Shown here in pieces: positions 21,611-31,013 of a stretch of 56,029 bases of DNA; position 1 is the first letter of the stretch, and each line of letters begins with the position of its first letter. Origin of the DNA: a virus; IMG/VR virus record IMGVR_UViG_3300050821_001245, positions 1-56,029 of that record; one strand, given 5' to 3'. Below the pieces are notes generated by a model, which did no database searches, was not told the origin of the DNA, and saw only the letters and a program-made list of their open reading frames with translations. The position numbers were made by a program, and so were the translations under genes.

Positions 21611-22168
21611 TTACGTTCCAATCATCGCAATCGCGCGTGCAGTAGCCCGTACATTCCGAGCAGACCAACCCTTGCCATAGCCGGTTTTCGTAATCGGGCT
21701 AGGATTCCAATTCGGGCTTGTGTGTTTGACCGCTATCCAAGCGGCGCTTAAGGCCGTCACCAAGGCTTTAGGGTCGGTCGTAGCAACCTTTACCAAGGTG
21801 TCTGCATCTACAACCCCAGTCAGGGGAAACATCCCTAGCGCCAGTTGCAGGGCGTTTGGACCGCCTGTAAGGCCAAGATTAACCGAAACGTCTAGCAGCC
21901 GGTAGTCTACCCCTCCCGGAAGGTCGTTGAAACGAAGCGGTTCCGCAAAGGCGGCGGTATAGAACGCATCTACGGTTGCCGGTGTAAGGGCTTTCAGATC
22001 GTCTATCGTGGCTGGTGGTAGACCTAATTTCTTGCGGTAGTCGGACAGGGCGGTGATGGAAACGCCAAATCTCGATCCGTGGCCGGGTTCCCCTGCACTT
22101 ATATTCAGTTCTTCGCCCTCATCTTCTCGAATATACGCAAGCGAAATGGCAAGGTTTTTTTGCATCAC
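21611..22168 (-). CDS. GH108-type endolysin (muramidase)
   Basis: 185 aa. N-terminal IREDEGEELNISAGEPGHGSRFGVS matches the glycoside hydrolase 108 catalytic region, with E16 or E19 near the usual catalytic Glu; the C-terminal part (LLDVSVNLGLTGGPNALQLALG, then VVDADTL) matches the putative peptidoglycan-binding domain 3 seen in these enzymes. GH108 enzymes cleave the glycan strand. There is no signal peptide, so it depends on the holin. Start overlaps the upstream fibre gene (ATGA). Confidence 0.8.
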   Translation of the reverse strand: MMQKNLAISLAYIREDEGEELNISAGEPGHGSRFGVSITALSDYRKKLGLPPATIDDLKALTPATVDAFYTAAFAEPLRFNDLPGGVDYRLLDVSVNLGLTGGPNALQLALGMFPLTGVVDADTLVKVATTDPKALVTALSAAWIAVKHTSPNWNPSPITKTGYGKGWSARNVRATARAIAMIGT

Positions 22169-24069
22169 GAGCCGTAATGTTCTTCCGCTTCAATCCACCC
22201 GCCCGCTCCATTACCTCCACCACTACCGCTTGCTCCAGCCGATCCACCACTACCGCCAGTCCCAACAGCAAACGTATAGGTTCCTGCTGGAGCTGAAATG
22301 CTTGTGTCGCACTCTGCGCCAGAACCACCGCCGCCGCCTGTGTTAGCGGTTGCACTCGCGCTAAGACCGGCACCACCGCCGCCGCCTCCCGTGTTGGTGC
22401 CAGCGTTATTTCCAGCACCGGCTCCTGAGTTTCCGCCGCCTTCACCGCCACCCATACCGCCGCCTACGTTAGTCGAACCTGAAACCGCCGTCGCTGATGC
22501 ACCACCTGAGAATCCTGCGCGAGGAATATCGCATGTGCCACTACCAGTGACTCCACCACCGGCCCCGCCTGCATTTGATCCGCCCCCGGCTCCACCACTA
22601 GCCTGATAAACCGGAGTTGTGCAGGCTGCGCCTGACGTGTTCAGACAAGTGTTGTTGCCACCCGTTCCGCCACCTAAACCTCCACCACTTCCGGCACCAC
22701 CGCCGCCGCCGCCCTTTATTCGGAATTTGACCCAAATGACATTGGCTGGTGTGGTGTAGGTTCCCGAACCGTTAGCTCCAAAACCTCCGCTGTGAGATGT
22801 TCCAGTAACGTAGGAAGTCGTCGGATTGGTACGGCGCGCTGCCGTTAAGCCCAACGTTCCGGCAGCAATAGACAGACCATTTCCGGGAACAACTTCGCCT
22901 AGCGTTCCTGCATTGTTGTATTCTATATCGCCGCTTGTTCCGCTCGTGATGCTCGTGGTTCCAACCGCTATAGCAGAGGCTACCGATCCCGATGCCTGTA
23001 GTTGTCCAGAACCGTTGACCGTGATTGTCGAGTTGTCGATTTTGACCGCAGCATATTGCGTCGTGCTGGTGGAAAGATTGACTGACGTACCACCGATCTG
23101 AAACGTTCCGCTCGCGTTCAATGTGCCGGGCACAGTGACAACTCCAGCGGTTGTCATCGTGACCTGATTGCTTGTTCCAATCTTTGCGCTGTCAGCCCCT
23201 ATAGCCCAAGAATTTGTTAATGTGACATTGGAGCCGGGTGAAGATGCTATAAAGTATGAACCGAAATAGTTCGTAAACACCGTCGCGCTTGACGCAGCAA
23301 TTGTATTGCCGCCCCACAAGTCAGTATAGGCCGTTGCAACCGTACCGCTGGACGACGTGTCGGTTAAGGTAGCCGCAATGTTCTTGTATCGAATTCCGCT
23401 CGTGGTCCAAGCGGCGGCAGAGATGTTTCCAGCAAGTCCAAAACTCGTGCTTGTGACCGTTGTTGCTCCGGTGAAATTACTAGTCCCGGAATAGGTATTG
23501 TTTCCTGATAGCGTGATGCCGCCGCCCACAGTCCCCGATAGTGTCGGAGACGCGCTCATAACGACGTTCCCGCTCCCGGTTACGGTGTATTCCCCAATCA
23601 CTCCAGAATTGTCGAACAGAACCTTTGTATTTGCTCCGCTGACAATCGTTGTTGTTCCGATTGTAATTGATGAAGCAGTCGCAACGATCGAACAGGTTGA
23701 ACCAAGCGTGCAGGTTACGCCGTTGACTGTTGTTGCCGGGTTTACGAGGTCAGCATTGGTCACAAGACCAGTCGCCGTGAATGACGTTGTAACCGTAGCC
23801 CCACCCGAAAGCGTCTGAAGGGCTGTCCAGTTATGTGCCGTTCCTAACAGGCCAAGACATGCCCACGACGACGTATAGTACGGAACTGAATCGTTGGTTG
23901 CGCAAAGACCCTGCTGCATCACCGATGCAATTGTCGTATCGGTTGGCGCGCGAGCGCTTGAAGTGCCATTTCCGATTACATGACCGGACGGAATGATTTG
24001 TGCCGAAACCGGAATTGACGACAGGATCGTCAGGAACAGAGCACAAATGATGCTGCGATATGTTTTCAT
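22165..24069 (-). CDS. Exported Gly-rich fibre or receptor-binding protein
   Basis: 634 aa from ATG 24069 (an upstream GTG is possible). Residues 1-24 are a signal peptide (SIICALFLTILSSIPVSA). The middle is a Thr/Ser/Val-rich repeat region like trimeric fibres (SGNNTYSGTSNFTGATTV). The C-terminal 200 residues are extremely Gly-rich (GGGGGGAGSGGGLGGGTGG and similar), a composition seen in polyglycine-helix fibre tips that bind bacterial surfaces. The Gly-rich end sits at the C-terminus where the tip would be. Stop overlaps the endolysin start. Confidence 0.7.
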   Translation of the reverse strand: MKTYRSIICALFLTILSSIPVSAQIIPSGHVIGNGTSSARAPTDTTIASVMQQGLCATNDSVPYYTSSWACLGLLGTAHNWTALQTLSGGATVTTSFTATGLVTNADLVNPATTVNGVTCTLGSTCSIVATASSITIGTTTIVSGANTKVLFDNSGVIGEYTVTGSGNVVMSASPTLSGTVGGGITLSGNNTYSGTSNFTGATTVTSTSFGLAGNISAAAWTTSGIRYKNIAATLTDTSSSGTVATAYTDLWGGNTIAASSATVFTNYFGSYFIASSPGSNVTLTNSWAIGADSAKIGTSNQVTMTTAGVVTVPGTLNASGTFQIGGTSVNLSTSTTQYAAVKIDNSTITVNGSGQLQASGSVASAIAVGTTSITSGTSGDIEYNNAGTLGEVVPGNGLSIAAGTLGLTAARRTNPTTSYVTGTSHSGGFGANGSGTYTTPANVIWVKFRIKGGGGGGAGSGGGLGGGTGGNNTCLNTSGAACTTPVYQASGGAGGGSNAGGAGGGVTGSGTCDIPRAGFSGGASATAVSGSTNVGGGMGGGEGGGNSGAGAGNNAGTNTGGGGGGAGLSASATANTGGGGGSGAECDTSISAPAGTYTFAVGTGGSGGSAGASGSGGGNGAGGWIEAEEHYGS

Positions 24070-24070
24070 G

Positions 24071-24628
24071 CTAGACATACCAGCCGCCACTTGTCAGGGG
24101 AAACAACGTCTTTTTCCCGTAGTTGATGTCGATCAAAGCAACTCCATTTGCGATCGACGCCGCTGCTGAAAATCCGTCGATTGTCTCTCCCGCAGCAGGA
24201 ACGAACGTAATGTTGTTGGCGTTGGCGTCGCCCTTGTAGTCCTTCACAGTCACAGGCAATCCGGCTCGGCTGGCAGAAGTTGGCAAGTCGATATTGGTTG
24301 CTGCTCCTACCGCCTTGTTCATCAGGATAGTGATATCGGATGCCGCAACTGGAACGTCGCCCGCAGCCGTCACAATGCGATAGATGTTCTGGGTTGCTGC
24401 GGATAACTGAGCGAGAGAGATAACCGTATATTGACCCGTAACCGTGTTGAAAATAACGACTTCACTCTTTGTTGGGTCAACAATCTGCGCACTTTGCTGA
24501 AGCGCAGGGTAGTTAGGCTGGATCGTCCAAATGCCGTTCTGTTTGGAAACAACAATGAACGCAAGACCCTTTACCAGGGCCGGGAAAGGCGCTCCGATAT
24601 TTGTTCGGATATTAGCTGGCAAGGTCAT
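24071..24628 (-). CDS. Virion protein, fibre- or hub-associated
   Basis: 185 aa. N-terminal GAPFPALVKGLAFIVVSKQNG and the C-terminal beta pattern (GAATNIDLPTSASRAGLPV, GDANANNITFVPAAGETIDG) match phage fibre-knob or head-decoration-type beta domains. The second part is like the C-terminal domain of many phage tail proteins in which the TIDG phrase recurs. No signal peptide. Overlaps the upstream gene by 4 bases. Confidence 0.6.
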   Translation of the reverse strand: MTLPANIRTNIGAPFPALVKGLAFIVVSKQNGIWTIQPNYPALQQSAQIVDPTKSEVVIFNTVTGQYTVISLAQLSAATQNIYRIVTAAGDVPVAASDITILMNKAVGAATNIDLPTSASRAGLPVTVKDYKGDANANNITFVPAAGETIDGFSAAASIANGVALIDINYGKKTLFPLTSGGWYV

Positions 24629-25338
24629 GGCAGACCAAACGGATTAGAGGAAGATGCCACGGCAAACGGAGCGGTAGATACTCCACCGCCAATCATCGGC
24701 AACTTGCCGACAAAGATTTGCCGTGTGTCGGCTCCATTGTAGAGCGCAAGAGACGCCATGTAAGTCTTGTTACGAAGCTTCTGCATGGTAGATGCCGGAA
24801 CCCTTATTTGTATCTTTCCCAACCCGATCATTGTGATTCCGGTGCCAAGTTGTGCTGTAATCAAAGATATACAATCGTCACTGCCGACCATGAATGATTG
24901 TGTTCCATAGCCGTCACTCGAATGACTGTTTTGGCTTCTGATTTCAAAATCAAACGAACTTCCAATCTGACAAACCAAGACACCAGTTGAAGCAACGTAA
25001 CTCGTGACCGTACCATTCATGCTATTCAGGCCAGTCTGCGTGTCCGAAATCGTGACCTGATCGCCCGCAAGAATGCCGAGGTTTGTCCCGACATTAAGCG
25101 TAACAGCCTGCAATTCGTTGTTGATCGGATAGTCCGGAATCGTCAGTTTCGTTATTGAAGTTGTAGCAATCGCACCATCAACAACCGTCCATGCGCTGCT
25201 TGTGAATGGTCCGGGAGCCGCACGAGTACATCCCGTTAAATCTATTGCTTCTCCTGTGTCATCATCGAACAATCCAACCGTGATTAGAAAATCCTCACGG
25301 TTGGAAAATATCGGAAGAAGAACGGGCCAAGCATACAT
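24625..25338 (-). CDS. Virion protein, baseplate/fibre-assembly like
   Basis: 237 aa. Begins LLPIFSNREDFLITVGLFDDDTGEAIDLTG, a pattern seen at the N-terminus of phage BppU-like or fibre-attachment proteins. Beta-rich throughout, Gly/Ser-rich at the C-terminus. No catalytic motif. Sits between two fibre genes in the tail module. Confidence 0.55.
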   Translation of the reverse strand: MYAWPVLLPIFSNREDFLITVGLFDDDTGEAIDLTGCTRAAPGPFTSSAWTVVDGAIATTSITKLTIPDYPINNELQAVTLNVGTNLGILAGDQVTISDTQTGLNSMNGTVTSYVASTGVLVCQIGSSFDFEIRSQNSHSSDGYGTQSFMVGSDDCISLITAQLGTGITMIGLGKIQIRVPASTMQKLRNKTYMASLALYNGADTRQIFVGKLPMIGGGVSTAPFAVASSSNPFGLP

Positions 25339-25341
25339 CGT

Positions 25342-26388
25342 TCAAAGCTTCAAATATGTCGTGATGAGAAGCGACGACATGAATGTTGGAAGTAGGGTGT
25401 TAGTTCCTCCTAGAGGAGTTGAACCGGACGCTGTTATGCCGGTGAAAGCATTGTTAATAACAATTCCAGTTGCTCCGAAAGGAGCAGAGAATGGGCCATT
25501 CGCAAGCGCACCAGAAGATGTGCCCCCAAATGTTCCACCTGAAACTCCATGCGAATGACCAGGATCGTTAATAGATACCGTCGTTGGCAACGTGACGGCA
25601 GGAAGATTAGCTTGCGCAATAGATGTCGTATTGTTTAGAGCCGAACCAAGAGTTGTCGCATTTCCTGCCCCAAACGTTGCGCTCGTATAGCGCCCCGCCG
25701 CGCTGCTTCCCATGTCGTCAAGACCTGAAAGAACACGACCTCTGCCGTCCGGCAGAGCGATGGTCTTGTTTGCAGTAAAGTCCGAAAGACCTGAAACACC
25801 GCGACCACCTGACACGACAAGGTTAGGATCAGACCCCCACAGATAGATAAACAATGCTTGAGTGTCGGCATTTGCACGTTCCGTTGCTCCTGACGCCGCA
25901 CTTCCTATCGTTCGTCCATTCGCTCTGACAAATCCTGTAAGCGGACCCGTGCCGTATTTTACCTTGATGTCACCTGTGGCAAGGATGGTTGTTGGATCAA
26001 CTGTGCCACCGCCGCCCCCGCCACCACTCGACGGTCCAAGAACCTGCATGGTTACGTCGAGAATGACGCCACCAGCATTGTCGGTCAGACGAACATGGAT
26101 CAGGCCATCTGCGAGCCAAAAAAGCGGCACGCGGCCAGTTTGATCGCACTGAACCGGATTCGGAAGTGGGTTGGTCAGTCCAAAATCAGCAAAAGCATTT
26201 TGTGGTGACGCAACCGTTCCTGCAACATAGAAATAGAGCAGACACCCTGCGAGCGGTTGACCATTGATGTCTGACTGTTGAACAAGGGAAAGCGGAAGTG
26301 TGCCCGCAGCCTGCACAGGTCCAGTAAACAGCATTCCTGCTGCAAACAGAGCGGTGCATAAGGTTTTAAGGCGCTTCAAGAATTGCAT
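25342..26388 (-). CDS. Exported tail fibre with collar-type C-terminus
   Basis: 348 aa with GAGAAGCAG before ATG. Residues 1-27 form a signal peptide ending VQAAG. Residues 33-110 are a beta domain, then a poly-Gly hinge (residues 122-128). The C-terminal part resembles phage tail-collar/fibre-tip proteins (FTANKTIALPDGRGRVLSGLDD, SIAQANLPAVTLP, DPGHSHGVSGG). A phage tail-collar type domain with a Sec signal is unusual. It lies next to the ejection-protein genes in a P22-like tail module. Confidence 0.7.
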   Translation of the reverse strand: MQFLKRLKTLCTALFAAGMLFTGPVQAAGTLPLSLVQQSDINGQPLAGCLLYFYVAGTVASPQNAFADFGLTNPLPNPVQCDQTGRVPLFWLADGLIHVRLTDNAGGVILDVTMQVLGPSSGGGGGGGTVDPTTILATGDIKVKYGTGPLTGFVRANGRTIGSAASGATERANADTQALFIYLWGSDPNLVVSGGRGVSGLSDFTANKTIALPDGRGRVLSGLDDMGSSAAGRYTSATFGAGNATTLGSALNNTTSIAQANLPAVTLPTTVSINDPGHSHGVSGGTFGGTSSGALANGPFSAPFGATGIVINNAFTGITASGSTPLGGTNTLLPTFMSSLLITTYLKL

Positions 26389-26448
26389 CTGCTTCTCTAT
26401 GTATCAGACATGCGATTTGTCTTTACGATTTGGCTCGCGTTCGCGTGG

Positions 26449-28497
26449 TTAGCGATTGATTATCCGATCGGTCCTTGTGTTTTCTTCCTGAGCGGGTGCG
26501 GCTACTGGACCTTGTATCGCACGCATCAAATCCTGCGGAGACATCGTAATTCCGATGTCTTTCAGGTTCGTTGATAGATTGCGAGAAGCAAGAGACATTC
26601 GGGCGATTGCTCTCGTCCTTGGCGTTGTCTCGAAAGCTTGAGCCGCGTTCTGATAATCTTCCATCACCTTACTGATAATCGGCATTTGTTTGGCAATCTT
26701 GCGAGCTTGTGCCGCATGGCTCATAGCCTTTGGTCCAGCCGCAGCAGCAAGTCCTGCCGCTTCACCAACGCCCATAGGCAAACCAACCGCGCCACCAACA
26801 GCATGGCCAACCAAGCTTCCAACCACCATTCCAACCTGGCTTCCGATATGATCTAGAGCCTTCGCCGCAAACGTCGCAGTATTTGACCAATTAGCTCCCG
26901 CTTGCGGAACTTCGATCTTCCGCATTACGTCAGCGTATTTCTTCAACATATCTCGTTCCGGTTCGCTGAACATACGCGCAGCCATTTCCTTGCCATCAAC
27001 GTTAAGGAACTTGTTCAACCTCTGCGCAACCTTGCCAGCACCAAAATCCGTAACACCTTCCCCGGATTCCGTCAGACGCGCAAATAACCCTTGCTTGATG
27101 GCAGACCATTCCGGTGACTGTTCTCCGAACATTGTCTTTAGACGACTGACAACACCGGCATTGAGACTAGATGGATTAACGCCAGACGCCCCATACATGA
27201 AATCCGCAACATCGTTTCCTATTGCTGCTGGATTGTTCCCCTTGCCTATAATTCGCTCGATAACTCGGCCAATGGGGTCATTCTTTCCTGCGGAAAATGC
27301 TCTCTTGTAATCAGCATGAGACGCCCGAGCATCGTTCCACGCCTTGACTGCACGAGGATCACCATTAAACAATCCAGAGTTAACTGCTTGGTCAATGTGA
27401 TCGTCAAAAGCATCAAGAACCGCCTTTGCGGCTCTACCGTCAGCCGCGTTACCACTTGCAAAAGCGTCACTGCGAAACGTCGAAAGACGCCTTCGCATTT
27501 GGTCAACGCCCTTAAGATCAACACCGACAATTGATTTTGCATTTGGTTGTCCGAATGGATCGGCTCGGTTCTGTATTTTTAACTTTCCAACACGTTTATC
27601 AATGTCCTTAATTGCTTGTGACGCGAACGGAGTTAGCTTGTCATCAATGATGATTGGTTCATCACGCGCAGATAGATCAGACTTGATTTTTTGCGGCATT
27701 CCCTCGAAGGCACCCGCATGAATTTCACCAGGATAGGAGCGAGCTGTTTCGTATGCAGTCCCAACATCGGCCTTGCGCTGCGCCGCCATGCGCTGCATGG
27801 ATTGCGAGACAACATCTCCAGCCTCTTGCGGTGTTTTCGCTACTTGTTGTCCGAAAGGGTCAAGACCTTCCTTGATACCTTGCCGCGCGCCCGTAAGCTG
27901 TGATTCCTGCTGCGTCCTGAAATCTTCCGCGACACGTTGAGCAGGTGGCCCGGATTGGCCACGCAACGCCGCCTGTTCACGCTGGATTGCCGAAAGGTCG
28001 CCCGTTCTTTGACCTTCGCTTAGAGTAACGCCAAGCGGACCTTCTTCGGGCAAAGTTGCCGCGCCACCAATCCTAGGGATTCTCTTTGGAATTGGCATCG
28101 CAAGTGATGCAGCAAAGTCGGCATATTCTGAAGGAATCCCGGTCACTCCTTCAACCGGCTTGCCAATGAGAGTGTCAATCCCTGCGGATATAGGAGAACC
28201 GAGATAAGATAAGCCGCCAACCGCAGTGTTAACAGCACCTCTAGCCATCTGCCCCGGTTCACCGGATTCCAATTGCTCAATACCGCGCCCGGTTTGTTCC
28301 AGACCTTCGTTCTTCATCCTCTCATAAGTTTCTGGATAACTCGTGATCGGTTGAGCTAACTTACCAATGGCCTGTTTAATGATGCTAGGCTCAGGTGACG
28401 TTCCAGTGTGCTGTTCAAGTGCTTCAGCCGCCATTTCAGGATTGTCCGCTTCAACGCGGAACTTCTTTCCATCATGTTCGACGTTATAGATCGGCAT
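26449..28497 (-). CDS. Ejection (internal virion) protein, large
   Basis: 682 aa. Starts MPIYNVEHDGKKFRVEADN, then a long helical protein with a membrane-like Gly/Ala-rich segment (about residues 565-610, VGMVVGSLVGHAVGGAVG). This composition fits P22 gp16/gp20-type DNA-ejection proteins packaged in the capsid and injected through the envelope. Contains coiled-coil regions and no Cys. Gene order next to the second ejection protein supports this. Low sequence conservation makes it an inference. Confidence 0.6.
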   Translation of the reverse strand: MPIYNVEHDGKKFRVEADNPEMAAEALEQHTGTSPEPSIIKQAIGKLAQPITSYPETYERMKNEGLEQTGRGIEQLESGEPGQMARGAVNTAVGGLSYLGSPISAGIDTLIGKPVEGVTGIPSEYADFAASLAMPIPKRIPRIGGAATLPEEGPLGVTLSEGQRTGDLSAIQREQAALRGQSGPPAQRVAEDFRTQQESQLTGARQGIKEGLDPFGQQVAKTPQEAGDVVSQSMQRMAAQRKADVGTAYETARSYPGEIHAGAFEGMPQKIKSDLSARDEPIIIDDKLTPFASQAIKDIDKRVGKLKIQNRADPFGQPNAKSIVGVDLKGVDQMRRRLSTFRSDAFASGNAADGRAAKAVLDAFDDHIDQAVNSGLFNGDPRAVKAWNDARASHADYKRAFSAGKNDPIGRVIERIIGKGNNPAAIGNDVADFMYGASGVNPSSLNAGVVSRLKTMFGEQSPEWSAIKQGLFARLTESGEGVTDFGAGKVAQRLNKFLNVDGKEMAARMFSEPERDMLKKYADVMRKIEVPQAGANWSNTATFAAKALDHIGSQVGMVVGSLVGHAVGGAVGLPMGVGEAAGLAAAAGPKAMSHAAQARKIAKQMPIISKVMEDYQNAAQAFETTPRTRAIARMSLASRNLSTNLKDIGITMSPQDLMRAIQGPVAAPAQEENTRTDRIINR

Positions 28498-30254
28498 TAC
28501 CTGACCTCTTGAACACGAGCGCCGTTAGGCATCGTGATCCAACCCTGAGCATCAGGTGTAGAACCTTGACCCTTGTTCTTTCCAAAGAAGCTTCGTGTTT
28601 CAGGTTCAAGCATTTTGTCGAACTCAGAAACATCGAGTCCTGTCGCGGGAACGAATTGCCGTCTCAAGCCGCCCAACTGCCCAACCAACAATGGCTTGAT
28701 AACCTTGTTGATGACATCGCCGATTTGTGACGGGCTTCGGGCACGATTGAAGGCATCTGCCGCTTCCTGACGTTCATCCTTGGTGCCAGCCCCTGCAATA
28801 CCAAGCGCCTTGATGATTTCAGAACCAACGATCTGTTTTGCGCTGTCGAAATCTGTTGGTGCGGACGAACCAGTTTCCGCTGCCCATCGTTGAGAGATTT
28901 CGTTAAATACTCGGATGTTTCCGTTCTTCAATGCGTCGGCAAGGTCTTGCATCGTTCCCAAATGCGAAACAACAACATTGAGCGACCTAATAGTGTTGCC
29001 CTGCGGCCCAGACATGAACCTCTGAATACCAACCTGCTGAGCTTTGAACTGCTGCCATTGTGACGGCAGCGTGCTCATGTCGATATTTCGCTGTACCGCT
29101 AGATCGGCAGCTTCGTTTTGGATAGCAGCCCGCTCTTGCGGGTTACGTTGTGAGGATGGCGGAAGTGTTCCGGTCTTTAGATAGCGTTCGGCAGCAGCTC
29201 GTAAGGCGTCAGGTGACAAATTGGTCTGACTTCCCGCAACAACTTGGCCCGTTGCCGGAGTAATCATTCCGCCCAAAGGCACTGGCTTTGGCGTGAATGC
29301 CGTTACAATTCGTTCCTTGGCAGCATCCAACGGAGCAACTCTTGCGCTATCAAATCCAGGTTGCCGAAGCAGATAATCCCGTCTTCGGTCTATCTGCGAA
29401 ATGACCTGCGTGGCTTCTTCAGGAGACTTGATAGGCTGGTTATTGAACGGGTTTATCGCGGGCAAGCCAAATGGTTGCGGAGCAGGTGCTTGCGGCTGCT
29501 CTGTTGGTGCCTGTTGCTGCGGCTTTGGTGCCGGCGTTCCTGCTCCGGCTGAAGGCGGAAGATTCTTCAAATCCTGGAATGCGTCACCTACTCTCGACTT
29601 AGGAGTTAAAGGACCGCCGCCCTGTGGCGTGTCAGATGGAGCGTACTTCTGTAACAATCCGTTAGCTCGCAATAGCTGACCGGGCGTCAACTGCGCATTG
29701 GGATCAATACCCATAACTTGCGCTATCTTCGCAATTGTCTGTCCCGTCGTTTGATCTTGGTTTGGCAGTCGATCAGTAACTAAAGATGCAACCGTTCCAC
29801 TTCCTGAATCACCCTGCGGTGAATCTGCTCTAGGTGGTGGCAGAGGACGTGCAGGAACGGACGCAGGTGCAGGACCACTTGACGGCGATGGTTGCTGAGA
29901 TTGGCCACCGCCCTGACCTCCGTAAAGGTCAATCCCTGCCGCCTGTTGCTGTGCTGCGAGCGGCGCAATCTGCCAAATGTCCTTAATGTCTCCATACTTG
30001 GCCAGCGTGGAAATCATTGCGCCATAATCAGGAACACCATTCTTCATCGGAATGCCGCCCTTGAACGCTTGCGCTACGTCTAACTGTTGCTGTCCTTGCT
30101 GCAAGAGTTGCTTGTTACGGTCGCGTTCCTGCCGCTCCATCTCAAGCTTGTATGGATCGTCCTGTCCCCAGTTTGCAAAATTCTGAAACGACAACAGAGG
30201 TGCGGCGTAGCTAACGCCTCCGGGAGCATTCACCGCTGACGAAAATTCAGACAT
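28497..30254 (-). CDS. Ejection (internal virion) protein
   Basis: 585 aa. Long Gln/Pro/Ala-rich region (about residues 110-280, with PQGGGPLTP and APTEQPQAPAPQ) between helical ends, and a C-terminal helical segment (LVGQLGGLRRQFVPATG). It overlaps the next ejection gene by one base. The composition and position match P22-like ejection proteins; exact equivalence (gp20 versus gp16) cannot be decided from the sequence. Confidence 0.6.
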   Translation of the reverse strand: MSEFSSAVNAPGGVSYAAPLLSFQNFANWGQDDPYKLEMERQERDRNKQLLQQGQQQLDVAQAFKGGIPMKNGVPDYGAMISTLAKYGDIKDIWQIAPLAAQQQAAGIDLYGGQGGGQSQQPSPSSGPAPASVPARPLPPPRADSPQGDSGSGTVASLVTDRLPNQDQTTGQTIAKIAQVMGIDPNAQLTPGQLLRANGLLQKYAPSDTPQGGGPLTPKSRVGDAFQDLKNLPPSAGAGTPAPKPQQQAPTEQPQAPAPQPFGLPAINPFNNQPIKSPEEATQVISQIDRRRDYLLRQPGFDSARVAPLDAAKERIVTAFTPKPVPLGGMITPATGQVVAGSQTNLSPDALRAAAERYLKTGTLPPSSQRNPQERAAIQNEAADLAVQRNIDMSTLPSQWQQFKAQQVGIQRFMSGPQGNTIRSLNVVVSHLGTMQDLADALKNGNIRVFNEISQRWAAETGSSAPTDFDSAKQIVGSEIIKALGIAGAGTKDERQEAADAFNRARSPSQIGDVINKVIKPLLVGQLGGLRRQFVPATGLDVSEFDKMLEPETRSFFGKNKGQGSTPDAQGWITMPNGARVQEVR

Positions 30255-30287
30255 TCAACTCGTCCCGTTTACGCATTTTCCTCGTCC

Positions 30288-31001
30288 TTAAACGAGCAAT
30301 ACACGAGATCGAGCAAAATCAATTGGGTCTGCAATTGATTTTTCGAGATTACATTTGATGCACAGTATTTGAAGATTTTTCCTATCATTCATCCCACCTT
30401 TCGAAATTGCCTTGATATGATCAACGTGAAAGTTCACGCCCTTGATCTTAATTCTACAATACGCACATCGATGTTTTTGCGAATTCAAGATTTCAAATAT
30501 ATCATTCGCAGTATGACTACCATTTAGAAGAAACCCACGTCTGCGCTTCGCCCATGTTCGCACAGCGACAGGATGTTCTTTCTTCCATCTAGATGAACTC
30601 GTTAGAACGCGGTCTCTATTTTTTTGATACCACGACTTTGAGTTGCGCTTACAGCGCTCAGCGTTCTCCTTGTTCCATCTGATGTTATTAGCTAACTTCT
30701 TTTTCTTATTTCTTGAGGCCCAATTCGCAGTCGTTTGCCGCGATTGATCTGGATTTTTTATTCGCCACTTTCGACGATACTCCCGCATTTTATGCGGGTT
30801 GTCGTCCGACCACCTTTTCTTGTTTTCTTGATAATGCGCCTTGTTGTTTTTATAGTGTAGTTTCCGATACGCTATGGAGCATTCAATACACATGCCGTTG
30901 CTTGTGTATCTAGGAGATAGATGTCCGTTTTTGCATGGACTTCCTGTAAAGTAATGCGCAGAAGCTGCTGATCGAGCGTCTTGTTGAGAGATGATTTCCA
31001 T
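30288..31001 (-). CDS. Free-standing HNH homing endonuclease
   Basis: 237 aa. N-terminal zinc module SPCKNGHLSPRYTSNGMCIEC, a middle Lys/Arg/Asn/Tyr-rich region of repeated WxxxN..R motifs (DNA-binding repeats), and a C-terminal HNH: CAYCRIKIKGVNFHVDHI, SKGGMNDRKNLQILC, IKCN. The gene is AT-richer than its neighbours. It sits between two virion genes without overlap, as expected for a mobile nuclease inserted at a gene boundary. Confidence 0.85.
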   Translation of the reverse strand: MEIISQQDARSAASAHYFTGSPCKNGHLSPRYTSNGMCIECSIAYRKLHYKNNKAHYQENKKRWSDDNPHKMREYRRKWRIKNPDQSRQTTANWASRNKKKKLANNIRWNKENAERCKRNSKSWYQKNRDRVLTSSSRWKKEHPVAVRTWAKRRRGFLLNGSHTANDIFEILNSQKHRCAYCRIKIKGVNFHVDHIKAISKGGMNDRKNLQILCIKCNLEKSIADPIDFARSRVLLV

Positions 31002-31013
31002 CTCTAATAAATA

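Noticed and set aside
22298-23101. Plus-strand open frames opposite the Gly-rich fibre gene (Pro-rich and Val/Pro-rich).
   Set aside because: Shadow frames caused by the Gly-rich codons of the minus-strand gene; no ribosome-binding sites.
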